Translations under genes and position numbers: made by a program | Shown: positions 1 through 11,842 of the stretch, one piece after another | Layout of the letters: the number at the start of each line of letters is the position of its first letter | How positions within the stretch are numbered: position 1 is the stretch's first letter | From: Phaeotremella fagi | Lineage: Eukaryota; Basidiomycota; Tremellomycetes; Tremellales; Phaeotremellaceae | NCBI GenBank assembly: GCA_001599715.1 | Contig: BCHU01000003.1 | Location: forward strand, 1,736,001-1,800,000 | Reading direction: 5' to 3' | Length of the DNA: 64,000 bases | The notes under the pieces: generated by a model | What the model was told of the DNA's origin: nothing | Seen by the model: the letters and a program-made list of their open reading frames with translations, nothing else | Databases searched by the model: none

Positions 1-125
1 AAAACTCAGACCCGGTGATATCGGATCCAAATTGTACCCCGTTGACTAGGATAGTGACTGGACGGGATGAATGTGTATTCGAGTTGACGTCGGAAGGTGA
101 GGAGGAAGAGTTGTCGACTGGATAG
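1..125 (+). CDS. Possible 3' end of an acidic-tailed protein (partial)
   Basis: An open frame enters from the left edge (first full codon at 3) and stops with TAG at 123-125, giving 40 residues that end in a Glu-rich tail (SEGEEEELSTG). The same frame stays open after the stop to about 239, and the sequence around 54-110 recurs with an offset of 60 bp, so an in-frame 20-residue repeat has been cut by the TAG. It could be the last exon of a gene to the left or chance. No family is recognised. Confidence 0.3.
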   Translation, partial: NSDPVISDPNCTPLTRIVTGRDECVFELTSEGEEEELSTG

Positions 126-170
126 GATGAACGTGTATTTGAGCTGGTGTCGGAAGATGAAGTGATAAAT
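54..170 (+). repeat. Imperfect 60-bp tandem duplication
   Basis: Two copies begin with GACTGGA at 56 and 116, exactly 60 bp apart, and share most positions over about 45 bp. The frame is preserved (20 codons), but a CGG-to-TAG difference puts a stop codon in the second copy at 123. Confidence 0.6.
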
Positions 171-560
171 GAGGAGGTAGAGCTTCTATCATTTTGTGAC
201 AAGTCTGTCGACAAGTGGGAGGCTAATCATCTTGATTAGCTAAGAAATCGCTTGACACGTACCGTCGCTTTCGGAAAATGGCATTGTTTACAGGTTACTT
301 TGTGGTTTCTAATTATATGGTCTTCAATGTAGTTCTATCTTCAAGAGATGAACCACTTGGGGTATTAGTTGGAGACTATTTGGTTATATATGCATTTAGC
401 AACAACTTTTGTTGTGTTTGATCATGATCGCAGTTGAAAGGAATTGCCACTTTGCAACAACGCCACGAATTGATGAAACGCGTTCGATGTTGAAGCATGG
501 GTTTCAGTGAATCCTCCATTGAATTCTTTTCTTTTCTTTTATAATTAAATCAATTTCAAT
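126..560. other. Intergenic region, promoter side of TBCB
   Basis: No gene is seen. It holds one copy of the recurrent intergenic word TGCCACTT (445-452), and a pyrimidine-rich stretch (about 528-541) just before the cofactor B start, as expected for a fungal promoter and leader. Confidence 0.5.
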
Positions 561-1447
561 ATGCCCCTCATCAACCTCTTCGTCTCGTCTCCAGATACCC
601 ATTCGGAAAGACGTCTAGATTCGAGTTTGACAATAGATCAGTTAAAGGTAATTCTACCAGCTCGTGACATGACTCGTGCTGAAACCCATCAAAGGACAAA
701 TTAACACCTATCACCGGTATCCAACCTCAACACCAAGTTTTGAAACTATATCGATCTTCAGAAGATGATTCGACTCTGTTGGCAACGCTGTCAGACGGAT
801 CAAAGACGTTAGATCAATACGGGGTAATCGAATGGAACGTCATCAAAGTCAGTCATTCCCCCCTGCTTCACCTAACCCCCATAGATCGAAAACACAGACC
901 CCAACGCTCGACCAGGAGAATTCACCGACCTATCATCAGTGAACAAATTCGAATTAACGTCGGAAGAATATGAAGCTCGTCAAGGTAAATCAAAACCCCA
1001 TACCCAAACTAATAACCCAGATACCGTGCTCTCCCATCTGAAAGCGAACAAATTAGGTCGATTCGCTGATATCCCAACGAATCTTACTCATCCACCCCCA
1101 ACTCACTTTACTGTTCCAGAAGGAACTGAACCGGGAGCCAGATGTGAAGTTAGGATTAATGATGGCGGGTTAGCTAAACGTGGTACTGTTAGGTTCGTAG
1201 GTGAGACTTCTTTTGGGAAGGGTGGGATTTGGGTTGGAGTGGAGTTGGATGAACCTATGGGTAAAGGTGATGGATCGTGGGTCTTTCTTCTACGTTTTGT
1301 GGGCTTACTGATATACTGGGCTTTAGGGTCGATGGAAATAGATATTTCACTTGTCGACCGCTGTATGCTACTTTCGTTCGACCTGATAAGATTGTTATAG
1401 GGGATTTCCCGGAGGAGGATTTGATGGATGAGGATGATGAGATATAG
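561..1447 (+). CDS. Tubulin-folding cofactor B (CAP-Gly protein)
   Basis: This is the TBCB/Alf1-type chaperone that acts with cofactor E on alpha-tubulin folding in the cytosol. Five exons are inferred: 561-647, 695-847, 885-984, 1021-1276 and 1327-1447, giving 238 residues, the usual size of the family. The N-terminal half is a ubiquitin-like domain ([18 protein letters not shown]... then [19 protein letters not shown]). The linker [15 protein letters not shown] and helix [10 protein letters not shown] are typical of the family. The C-terminal CAP-Gly domain (about residues 150-225) carries [40 protein letters not shown] and [14 protein letters not shown]. It ends in an acidic tail, [11 protein letters not shown], resembling the tubulin C-terminus. 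The introns are 34-50 nt. Retained introns would disrupt the protein, so splicing is needed. Confidence 0.93.
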
Positions 1448-1737
1448 AGGCGGTGAGTGTTTGTTGGGATTGTAGTCGACACAACGCTAACAATCTATTT
1501 AGGCTTTAGACAAATCTTTACATATATAATACAATGCATGGTTATTTTTTTGGGTTTTATAAATATACTTGGTATAACACGACGAAAGGCGATGACTATA
1601 GACAGTGATTCTGTGGTGGGTTGGAGTAACTAATACGGGGATGGAGCAAAGCATGAACTAATAATACAGCAGTACACTAAAAGGGAATCGCATAAATGGA
1701 GAATAAGGAACAGGAAACCTGATTCTAAAACTACGCC

Positions 1738-3195
1738 CTAGCCATCAGAGACATTACCGTCCCAATCGAAAACGTCCAACTCATCAAGCTCATCTTCCCC
1801 CTCTTCAAAAACCTTCAACCCGGTACCAGCACAACCAGGACTCAAAACCATCTCAACTTGTTGACCCAAAGAAGCTGGTTTCTCGATATCAACCTTGGGA
1901 GTGGAACCACCTTTCGGTTCTTCATTATAACCCTCCTCGCCATCAATCTCCATCGAAACTTGATGTTCGGTACTGAGACTTTGTTCGGTTTCGATTTTTT
2001 GAACCTGACCCTCAAGCGGGTTCCCACCCTCACCCTCGTCCTCTTCATCGATCATGAATCTCTCAACGGTCAAACGTAAACTTTCTTTGATCTTTGAATT
2101 AGCCGCGTTACCAGCTTGACGTTTAGGTCTACCGTTGTTAGTAGCCAATGCCAAAACCTCTTCTTCAGGGCTAACATGGGCCTGTTCTTTTGGCTTAGAT
2201 TTGGATTTGGATTTTGGGTTAACCTTTTGTTTTTTGGTCGGTTGATCATCGTTCGAATCGATGGCTGACGTCGATGAACCTGACTCCGATTCTGATTCCG
2301 AATCGATTTCTTTGGGTTTGGAACTTCCTTTTTGTCCAACTCTGGAAGTTTTGGGTTGATCTAATGACTTTTTTACAGATCGTTTTCGTTTCTTTGAGGT
2401 CTCGGAATTGACCTCATCGTTTCCTTCGATGATTTCATCACCTCCCTCCATTCGTTCTTTGGTCGATTTCTTCTTCTTCCTAGGAATCGGATTTTCATCG
2501 TCACCCTCCCTCAAGATATCTCCATCACCGTTTTCGGTGTTAGGGATTTTGGATCGTTTCGGTTTCTTCTTGGGAACCTCTTTCTCTTCGTCATCCCCTT
2601 CCTCGAGAATGTCTTGATCAGCGATTTTTGATTTCTTAGTCGATCGTTTCTTTTTCGGAACCTCTTCATCTTCGACGACTACTTTTGGTCGCTTTGAGGT
2701 TGGTTTGTTGATAGAAAGATCTTCTAGTGGGGAGGACCAAATCTGTTTACCTGATTTAAGAGCTGGTAGGATAGTCTAAACATTATCATCAGCGTTTTCG
2801 AACTAAGTACTAACTAGACAACGAAGAGTTGGTGTACATACGTTCTGATAGAGATCTCGTAATTCACTTCCACTATACCCATTCTCCTTCCCACTCTTAT
2901 CTTTCCCCTTGCCTTTAGTCTTACTATTGATTTTAACTAAACCACCGAAATCATCTTTGAATCGATTGCTCAATTCGAACCAATCACATTGATTACCTTG
3001 TTCAAGTTTAGCTAGGAGGATACCGATAACCACTTGACGTTCGATATCACTAGATTGGTCATCTTCGACTAGGTCCAAATCGACTTTGGTGGTTTCTGAA
3101 TCATCTGTTGATGTTGAGGTTCGTTTTTTCTTGGGTGGTTCTGGTTTGGGTTTGGGTTCGGGTTGGGGATCAAGGACTGATTTTGTTTTTGGCAT
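1738..3195 (-). CDS. Lysine/acidic-rich nuclear protein, hypothetical
   Basis: Two exons on the minus strand (2842-3195 and 1738-2775, intron 2776-2841) give about 463 residues. No named family is recognised. Residues about 45-125 form the only likely folded part (RQVVIGILLAKLEQ, then CDWFELSNRFKDDFGG, YSGSELRDLYQNV and ALKSGKQIW), which could be a small helical, SANT-like module. The rest is a disordered tail of repeated basic blocks (VPKKKRSTKKSK, VPKKKPKRSK, IPRKKKKSTK) alternating with acidic blocks (ILEEGDDEE, ILREGDDEN), which look like an internal repeat. The basic blocks are good nuclear localisation candidates. It converges tail to tail with the cofactor B gene (290 bp) and shares a 254-bp divergent promoter with the Myb-like gene. 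A chromatin or nucleolar role is inferred only from composition. Confidence 0.8.
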
Positions 3196-3307
3196 TTTGG
3201 AGGTTTTAAATGTACATGGTTATTTTGGATGAGGTGAGTATGAAATGTAATAGTAATGAATTAATTAATTGATCCAAAGGATGATCCAAAGGATGCTTGG
3301 TTTCATT

Positions 3308-3315
3308 TGCCACTC
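3308..3315 (+). promoter_or_regulatory. TGCCACTC intergenic motif
   Basis: One of nine intergenic copies of TGCCACTY seen in the window. It lies in the 254-bp divergent promoter between the Lys-rich and Myb-like genes. Its function is unknown. Confidence 0.35.
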
Positions 3316-3449
3316 ACTCAAGAGGATGGACAGTGCATTAAAACCATCTTGACGACCTTCTTACTATCATCATTCTCCTCCACAATATCTTTCATTTCTT
3401 TCTTACATCCACCACATCTTGAATGGACAAAAAGATACAGTAACTCAAA

Positions 3450-4100
3450 ATGCCAAAACAAGAAATGATCTCTTTCAAAACTTCGAAACCTTACGACAGA
3501 CCCAACATCAAAGTCAAGAACGAAAAGACGAAGGAGTCCCTTGGTATCAATAAAGGATACGATAAAATTCTTTTAACTACACTAGTTCTTCAGGTTGGTA
3601 CACTGTCAAAACCACTCTCAGCTGTAGTCGAATACTAACAATACTTGTTTGCAGACTGCTAATCCACCGTGGAAACGAATTGCTGATGAGACCGGTAAAA
3701 CTGAATCTCGTAAGTAGCTTCATCCGTTCAAGTCCTAAACTGTATGCATCGTATTCAGAATGTAAAGACATCTGGAGAAAGATTATTCAACCGTCCTTGA
3801 TTTCAAGTAAATCATGGACATCCTCTGGACCTGGTTGGTTCAAAGAACAGAAAATCAAGTTGACAACGGGAGTTTTTGAGGTAGGTCCTGCATCTCTCCA
3901 AGGTACCGTTAAAACAAACTGACATTGTCACACTACCAGTCATGTAAACCGAATTGGGTTATGGTTGCTGAAAGTTTGGGTAGAACTAAATCTCATGAGT
4001 GTTTCCTGTGTGTAAAGCTTACATAGACCTTACAGAAGTTTATGATGTTTGGCGTAAGATTGTTTATCCTAGATTGAAAAAAGGGGATACCATCGAGTAA
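3450..4100 (+). CDS. Small protein with two Myb/SANT-like repeats
   Basis: Five exons are inferred (3450-3593, 3655-3709, 3759-3880, from 3940, and the last ending with TAA at 4100), giving roughly 130 residues. Two related repeats are visible: PPWKRIADETGKTESQCKDI followed by WRKIIQPSL, and PNWVMVAESLGRTKS followed by YDVWRKIVYPRL. The spaced tryptophans and the helix-turn-helix spacing fit a Myb/SANT-type DNA-binding fold. A basic N-terminus (KVKNEKTKES) precedes them. The last intron is ambiguous: the frame works with a donor at about 4000 (after CATGAGT) or at about 4010 (after TTCCTGT), and an acceptor just before TTTATGATG. A nuclear DNA-binding role is inferred from the fold only. The gene is divergent from the Lys-rich gene. 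Confidence 0.75.
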
Positions 4101-4545
4101 ACGAGGGGTGCCACAGTATGAATACCATCTTGCCACTCATTTTTACAGTATAACACCGAATAACGCCGTCTCTACATCATCGCCTCCAGTAAACATTTTA
4201 CAGCTAACTAACCTCATTTGTTTCTAATACTTCTATTTATTCCTTTATTCTATTTCGAGGTCTTCTTCCCCCTTCCTCTCTCACCATCACCACCACCTTT
4301 CCTAAAAAGACGCTCAAGCCGTCGTCTCCCTCTCTCGTTCACGTGTAAATTCTTTCAAGAAAACCCGTTGATCCCTGACTGTAAGTATTTCATTGCCAAG
4401 TGGAGCGGTGGCGGATTGGATCGTGTCCAAAGAACCCAACAAGAACTGTCGTCTGACTTTTACCCAGGTGGCTAGATCTCACAGACGACGGCGGTGGATA
4501 TAATACAAGATTTTCAACAAGTCACACGAACATCAAAAGTCCACA
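4101..4545 (+). promoter_or_regulatory. Promoter and 5' leader of ornithine decarboxylase
   Basis: This gene-free stretch has long pyrimidine tracts (4218-4310), a TGCCACTC motif (4131-4138) and, near the gene, GGATATAATAC (about 4496-4506). A well-formed candidate leader intron runs from GTAAGTATTT at 4381 to TACCCAG at 4467 (87 nt). No coding sequence is convincing here. Confidence 0.45.
4381..4467 (+). other. Candidate 5'-UTR intron of the ODC gene
   Basis: It has a strong donor (GTAAGTATT), a possible branch region (GTCTGACTTT) and the acceptor TTTTACCCAG. It lies 78 bp upstream of the ODC start codon and interrupts no coding frame. Only transcript data would confirm it. Confidence 0.4.
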
Positions 4546-6204
4546 ATGACCACCGTTCAAAATATTTCAACTTTCCATTCCGAACCCACTTGGATTTCAG
4601 ATTCCAAAGTCCAACAGAATGGACCAAACGTCAACGTCAACGATCTGATCAAGATCATCGACCCTAACGTCAAACTCCCTTATGTCCCTCAACACAATCT
4701 CCCAACTCCACCTGCGACTTCACCAGTCGCGCGACCATACGAATTGGATTCACCAGCTTTGGTACCGGTTTCCGATTTACCCATCCACGAACTCATCAGA
4801 AACGCGGTAGAGTCTCGAAGCGTCGCCAACGATCTCAGCGGTGGTGCGGACGAATCAGCGTTCTTCGCAGCGGATCTATCAGCCGTTTATCAAGCTGTTG
4901 AAATGTGGAGAAAATCACCTATCGGATCGAGAGTTGAAATTTTTTACGCCGTCAAATGTAACCCTTCACCACCTGTTTTACATTTGTTATCGTTACTAAG
5001 AACTTCGTTCGATTGCGCTTCCACAGCAGAAATTTCACAGGTCCTGTCGTTACCATCCAAACCTTCACCCAACCGAATCATCTTTGCCAACCCCTGTAAA
5101 CCAGCTTCGTTCATTCGAGCAGCTGCTGAGCAAGGTGTTGCGATGATGACTTTTGATAACGCCGATGAACTTTACAAAATCAAACGAGCTTCTCCAGACG
5201 CTAAATTGGTTTTACGCATGTTGACGGACGATTCCAAATCGCTCTGTCGACTTGGTTTGAAATTCGGTGCACCGTTGTCAACTTGTTCAGGTTTACTTTC
5301 TTTGGCTAGATCTCTCAATCTCAACGTTATTGGCGTCAGTTTTCACGTCGGAAGTGGATGCAAAGATCCCAACCAATTCGCTGATGCCGTATGGAGAGCT
5401 AAGAAGGTATTCGAAATGGGTAAAAAAGTCGGTTACGATTTTAAATTTTTGGATGTTGGGGGTGGATTCGAACGGGAGACTTTTAACGAGATGAGTCAGA
5501 TCGTCAAGGATTCTTTGGATGTTTATTTCCCAGAGGAAGAAGGGGTTAGGGTTGTCGCTGAACCTGGACGATTGTTGGTTTCGTCAGCTTTCACTTTGGC
5601 TACTAATATCATTGCTCGACGACGGGCGTTGCCTTCTGTTGAGGAGGAGCAAGTTGTAGAGGAGGGCGAAGGTGCTGATGTCATGTGTAAGTTCGATTGC
5701 TACGTACCCCGCTCACCTGTAGACTACATCAACGACGGTGTTTACGGTTCCTTCAACTGTATCATGTTCGACCATCAAATCGTTCATCCTTACCCACTCA
5801 CTCTCTCCCACGCTTCCTCTTCACTCCCAGTCCCATCTTTCCCACCACCACCCAACGTTGCTTTAGACGTCGATCTCCCCGTTCAATTAGGCTACGAAGA
5901 TACTGAAAAAGCCAGTGTCTGGGGACCAACCTGTGATTCGATCGATTGTGTCAGATCAGTCGTTCGTTTACCTAAAGGTTTGGAAGTTGGTGATTGGTTA
6001 GGTTGGGGTGAGATGGGTGCCTATACTTTATGTGCTGCCAGTACTTTCAACGGGTATGTCAGTTGGGTTTATGGTGATAGATAGGCTTACTGACTTGGTG
6101 ATAGATTCGAAAGATCCCCTGTTCATTGGACTACTGGTGGTGGTTCCCATGAAGCTTTGGCTGTTAGAGCTATACTCGATTCTTTTGATTGTCAATTTCG
6201 ATGA
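4546..6204 (+). CDS. Ornithine decarboxylase
   Basis: This PLP-dependent group IV decarboxylase converts ornithine to putrescine, the first step of polyamine synthesis in the cytosol. Two exons (4546-6053 and 6105-6204, 51-nt intron) give 535 residues. Landmarks in order are FYAVKCNPSP (the PLP-binding lysine), FANPCKP, FHVGSGC, FLDVGGGF, EPGRLLV and WGPTCDSID, whose cysteine is catalytic. The C-terminal exon supplies FERSPVHWTTGGGSHEA and ends FDCQFR. The protein is longer than animal ODC: it has an N-terminal extension of about 70 residues and an acidic loop (VEEEQVVEEGEG) after the EPGR motif. Without the intron the frame would end in a false tail (YVSWVYGDR). Antizyme control is typical of the family but cannot be judged here. 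Confidence 0.96.
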
Positions 6205-6683
6205 CATCGTCTACTCCCACTTTTGCTAGTCAACGCGACAAGTTCGGTAGGGTAGTAGCACGCATCATCATCATTTTCATTCAATCAATCAATCAAATAG
6301 CTGTAACGATATTCATGACATTCACAAGTACAACAGGCACCAAGCAACACAAGCTCCGATATAGGGCATCTCCATTTTCTTTTTTTTTCTTTATGATTTT
6401 GTACTTTTTGGTGCAAATTTCTCTTTCCTTTCTATCCTCTTACTCTCTAATCGTCTATATTTAGTCGTAGATACTTAGACGTACTCGTAAATGAATATTT
6501 GACTACGAGATAAGTTACCAGTGAAAAGCTCCAACCCTGCTGAATGACGTCAGTTACTCGCCACTAGTGGAAGAAATGCCACATTCAAGGTGGCGTTAGC
6601 CAGGCCATGGGAGTTAGTTGTTCAAGGATAACACCTTATCTATCTATCTTCTCTACTACAACACTCTACTCTATACAACAACA
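6205..6683 (+). promoter_or_regulatory. ODC 3' region and promoter of the amphipathic-repeat gene
   Basis: No gene is seen. About 90-140 bp before the next start codon lie three palindromes in 50 bp: TGACGTCA (6545-6552, a perfect CRE/bZIP-type site), CCACTAGTGG (6561-6570) and GCCAC-N7-GTGGC (6578-6594). The leader is TCTATC/CTACT-rich. Confidence 0.5.
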
Positions 6684-7744
6684 ATGTCAGATATCACTTC
6701 ATCATCAGCCCCTATCCCAGTTAAACCAGTCACTCCAGCTGAAGCTATCCCTGTTGATCCTGCTAAAGCTTTGGATCCAATTGCGGGGGAACCTACTATT
6801 CTCGATAAAGCTTTCGCTACTGCTAAACCTGTGAGTTGGGTGTTTGGTGTTTTTCTTTGAGGGGTGGGAATGCTGGGACTGGTATTATCTACCGTTCTAT
6901 GCTCTTATGATTTCCCTTATACGCTCTCCCCCGTTCACCAGTTCACATTTACGTTCTTATGATGTCTCTCATACTCTCTCCCCCGTTCACTCGTTCACAC
7001 TTATGTTCGCTCGCTGACGCTCACTCGCTCACGCAGTATCTCAACCACGTCGAAAAAGTTACTCAACCTTACGTAGACAAAGTTCAAGCTACGACTAAAC
7101 CCTACACCGACGCTGTCGGTGCTAAAGCTAAAGAATTAGTTGATCGTTTGGAGGTAGGTCCTATCTCGTACTCGTACCCATAGTTCGTACTTCGTACTCA
7201 CCCTCGTACCCCTAGGGCTCTGGTACAACCCCAGCACCAAGTCTCGCCTCAACCCTCACTCCAGCTGGTACAGCCGCTGAACCAGTTGGTCAAGCTCCTA
7301 CGGCACCTGTCCCATCTGCTGGTGAGATTGGTACTAAAGTTTCAGGAATCTTTGGTCAAGGTTTGAGTACTCTCCAGGTGGGTTCTTAAAAATGCAGGGT
7401 TATGTTATGCTGAGACGGCTGTAGTCCACTTTCAACCAGATCAGTCATACCATCGAAGAGAAGACTGCTTCACCTAATCACCCTGGATTGATTACTCAGG
7501 TTACGAACGCCGTTCATAAAGGTGTTGAGAAGGTGGAGCAATTCGTTGATAAAGCTGTATGTTCTCCTCAACTATACAGACAGATTGGTTCTAATTTAGA
7601 CAATTGAAGGGACTCGAAACTCCAGGTGGTCATCCAGTCGGCGTAGCTCCAGTCGCTACCACTTCAGTCCCTTTAACTACTGAAGCTACGGTACCAGTCG
7701 TCGCTACTACTACTAACACTGTTCCTCATCCTGTTATCCCTTAG
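6684..7744 (+). CDS. Amphipathic-helix repeat protein, hypothetical
   Basis: Five exons are inferred, with junctions after CTAAACCT (6830), GTTTGGAG (7152), CTCTCCAG (7377) and GATAAAGCT (7557). The protein is about 210 residues, Pro/Ala/Thr/Val-rich and without cysteine. The middle has 11-residue-spaced amphipathic segments (YLNHVEKVTQPYVDKVQ, TTKPYTDAVGAKAKELVDRL and later VTNAVHKGVEKVEQFVDKA). These resemble the lipid-surface or LEA-like repeats of perilipin-type proteins. The N- and C-termini are low-complexity (PVKPVTPAEAIPVDPAK; PVATTSVPLTTEATVPV). There is no signal peptide or membrane segment. A lipid-droplet or stress-protectant role is a guess from the repeat pattern. The start follows ACAACAACA, a good fungal context. 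Confidence 0.75.
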
Positions 7745-9119
7745 ATGGACTATGGTTTTAAAGACGTGTTTGGTGGTCAGAAGAAATGAGTTCTTTGGTG
7801 GGAATTGAATTAAATAGAAAATGGATAAGTTAAATTGGATTACTTTATATACCTTTATAGTATTGAGTATGAGGGGGTGAGGGGGTGAGGGGGATGAGTG
7901 AATGAGTGAATGAATTAATAGTGAATGCAGCCATAAGTACGAGTACTCTACTTGGAGGATGGTACAAGTACCCACGCACACTTAGACTGAGACGTGACCG
8001 CCTTATATCGGCGTTACGGCGTTATAAGCAAATAAGTCTTGAGCTGTGTCGTTGACCTGTCTATCAGCGCGGTTGGTGTAGGGGGTGGTGTATCTGTAAC
8101 TACATATTATATCTACTATTTGACATTATCATCATCATCAACTACAGACAAAGTAAGTAACATCTACCATCCTACCCCTTACCACACACGTATACCACCT
8201 ACAAACAACCCATACAAAAAGGCAGTGTATCCCATTCCACTTACCCTCCTATTGCGCCTTTGGGGATCCAACCAACCACACCTTCAATTCAAATCCATCT
8301 CATCACTCGTGCTCCTACCCCAACATCCACATCTGAAATAACAAACTAACACTCCATCAGTCACCTCACAACCCTCATCCCTTCCAACCAACCCTACACA
8401 AAGACAAAAACCAGACACGAAATCAATTTTGCATCTAATTAAAAAAATCATTCTATCGTTCAATTGTAATTTGATCACTACGTCACCCTTCGACCTTCTC
8501 ACTCATCAATTCGTCTTTCCTTTCCTATAACAACTCACCATCCCCTCCCCGACGAATTCATATAATAAATCATCATCGAATCGAAATCAACGATAAACAT
8601 AGATTTATCAGCTTTTCGTACAGCGACCCATCACGAAGATTTGATCTTTGTCATCCCGTCACATATTACAAGTCATTTTCGAATTCTCTCTATTTATTCA
8701 GTTGAATATTGATCACGACTATACCTATCGAAGCTGATTTGGAATCTCGCGCTTTTGTTGGATTTAACGTTTTAGTAGAACGTCATTCTGAGGTAGATTA
8801 TTGATCTCAATTTCTAAGGTCAGTGGTCTCTCCTTTTCTCTTGTCTTTTGTTGGATTGGAATGGCTCGTATTTGTCACGAAGAATGATGGTCGTTCTACC
8901 GGATTATAATAACAACTTCGTTCGTGTAACTGGTAGAAATTCATTTTCATTCTGGACGGTGACTGCGGATCTCACCTCTTGTGGAGTTGTTTTTGATTTT
9001 TTACAGAAGACGCTGACAAATTTCCTTCTCTAGATCATCTCACAGATCCCACTTATATCATCTCAATCTCCTTACCCCTTACACCCATCTCCTCTTAACC
9101 CACTTTACCCACTTGAACA
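7745..9119. other. Intergenic region, terminator side and PP1 promoter/leader
   Basis: No coding gene can be supported. It contains a G-rich microsatellite-like run (GAGGGGGT repeated, 7869-7894) followed by GAATGAGT repeats, the word GTTACGGCGTTATAA (8013-8027) that recurs near 38.8 kb, and a long AT/pyrimidine-rich leader. A 5'-UTR intron in the leader (about 8819-9006, ending TTTTTTACAG) is possible but weak. Confidence 0.45.
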
Positions 9120-10524
<1,405 letters not shown>

Positions 10525-11842
10525 ACAAGTGACGAACACCCTGTTGTTGGATAGATAACAACGATGAATCAGGTGTTTTCAGTAGGGGTTGGAATTTACA
10601 GTACAAGGGGGAAAGCGGGTTTTCTGGATTTCATTTTTTTTTTCGCGTTCACGTACGCAACGCTTGTGCTTAAATGTGAAGGTGGACGTTTGTGTTTTCA
10701 CTGGTTTGGTGTTTTTTTCTCTCTTTCTTTCTATTATTTTCTCCTTTCTTTTTTTTCATATTCAAAAAACTCAGACTCGGATCTCATCACCCCCCTTTTC
10801 TTCTCATTTATTTATTTATTTGCTTTTCTGCCTCCCTCTCGTCTCTCTTAGTTATTCATCATAAAAACCTCCAATGAAACGATATGACAATTTCATTCTA
10901 GTGTAGTGATGTTAAGCAAAATGACATTTGAGGTTTTATTGCGTACACGTCTCTCTCTCTTGTCTTTCAGGCACAGCAATTTTTTCGATCGTTGAGATCT
11001 GCAGGTAAGTTAATAGCAACGATAAGCAAGTAGAAGGAATGGGATTGAGAATGATTCTTCAGTTGCTCATAGGGAAGATGTAGATATATAGTGGGTGAAC
11101 GTTGTTCTAGATTTGATTGGGACGATGTAGAGGACAGTGATTTGTTAGCCTCAGAGATTTGGTTTGTTATTGTGACTGCCTACACGGCGTCGTATGTACA
11201 AAATTTCTCGGTAATGAATGAAATGATTCTGCATACCTCATCGATTTTTTTTTTACTTTGTTTTCCGATTCATTCCATAAACCATCTTCATTCACAAGAA
11301 GCTTGTTGTGATACAACAACAACCGTGTATCCTGCTTGATCTACAACACCGAATCGTAGCTGAAAAGGAAAAGAAAAGACTCCGGATTAGTATTAGGGTC
11401 ACTTTCACTTTTAGTCATTTTCTATATTTTCATTTACTTTGCACTCACACTTCATTCCTATTATCGTCGCGAATTTGATCCCTCTCATCATCATCATCGT
11501 AGATAGAGGTGTACGGGTAAAGAAGGATAATTTGGCTTTTGCATCTAGAGCATGCAAGCTTTTTATCACCTCGGCCACCTCAAGCACGAATTATCCTTCA
11601 CCACTTTGATTTAAGATCTATCATCCTCCTTCGACAATTACAATCAACTCAATTCAATTCACCAAAGGGACTGTTGGGGGGATTTAACAATAAAGAGGTC
11701 CCATCAGTCACAGTAACACTATCTCCATATTTTGGCGATAGTGAGAGTGTTTCAGTTCGATCAAATTCCCCGATATCTAATAATACAGAAGGTGGATAGT
11801 CAATTTGGACCCTCGGAAAGCGAGGCTGCTGCTGGTCATAAA
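10525..11842. other. Intergenic region upstream of the Zn2Cys6 factor
   Basis: No gene is supported. The sequence is pyrimidine-rich (10690-10860) and then AT-rich. A long leader with possible 5'-UTR splicing (GCAGGTAAGT at about 11000) may precede the transcription factor. Confidence 0.4.

Noticed and set aside
4218..4475. Frame of 85 codons upstream of ODC
   Set aside because: Low-complexity Leu/Pro/Ser translation from pyrimidine tracts; it spans a likely leader intron.
10564..10877. Overlapping Phe/Leu/Ser-rich frames after PP1
   Set aside because: T-rich untranslated sequence read in three frames; no conserved protein.
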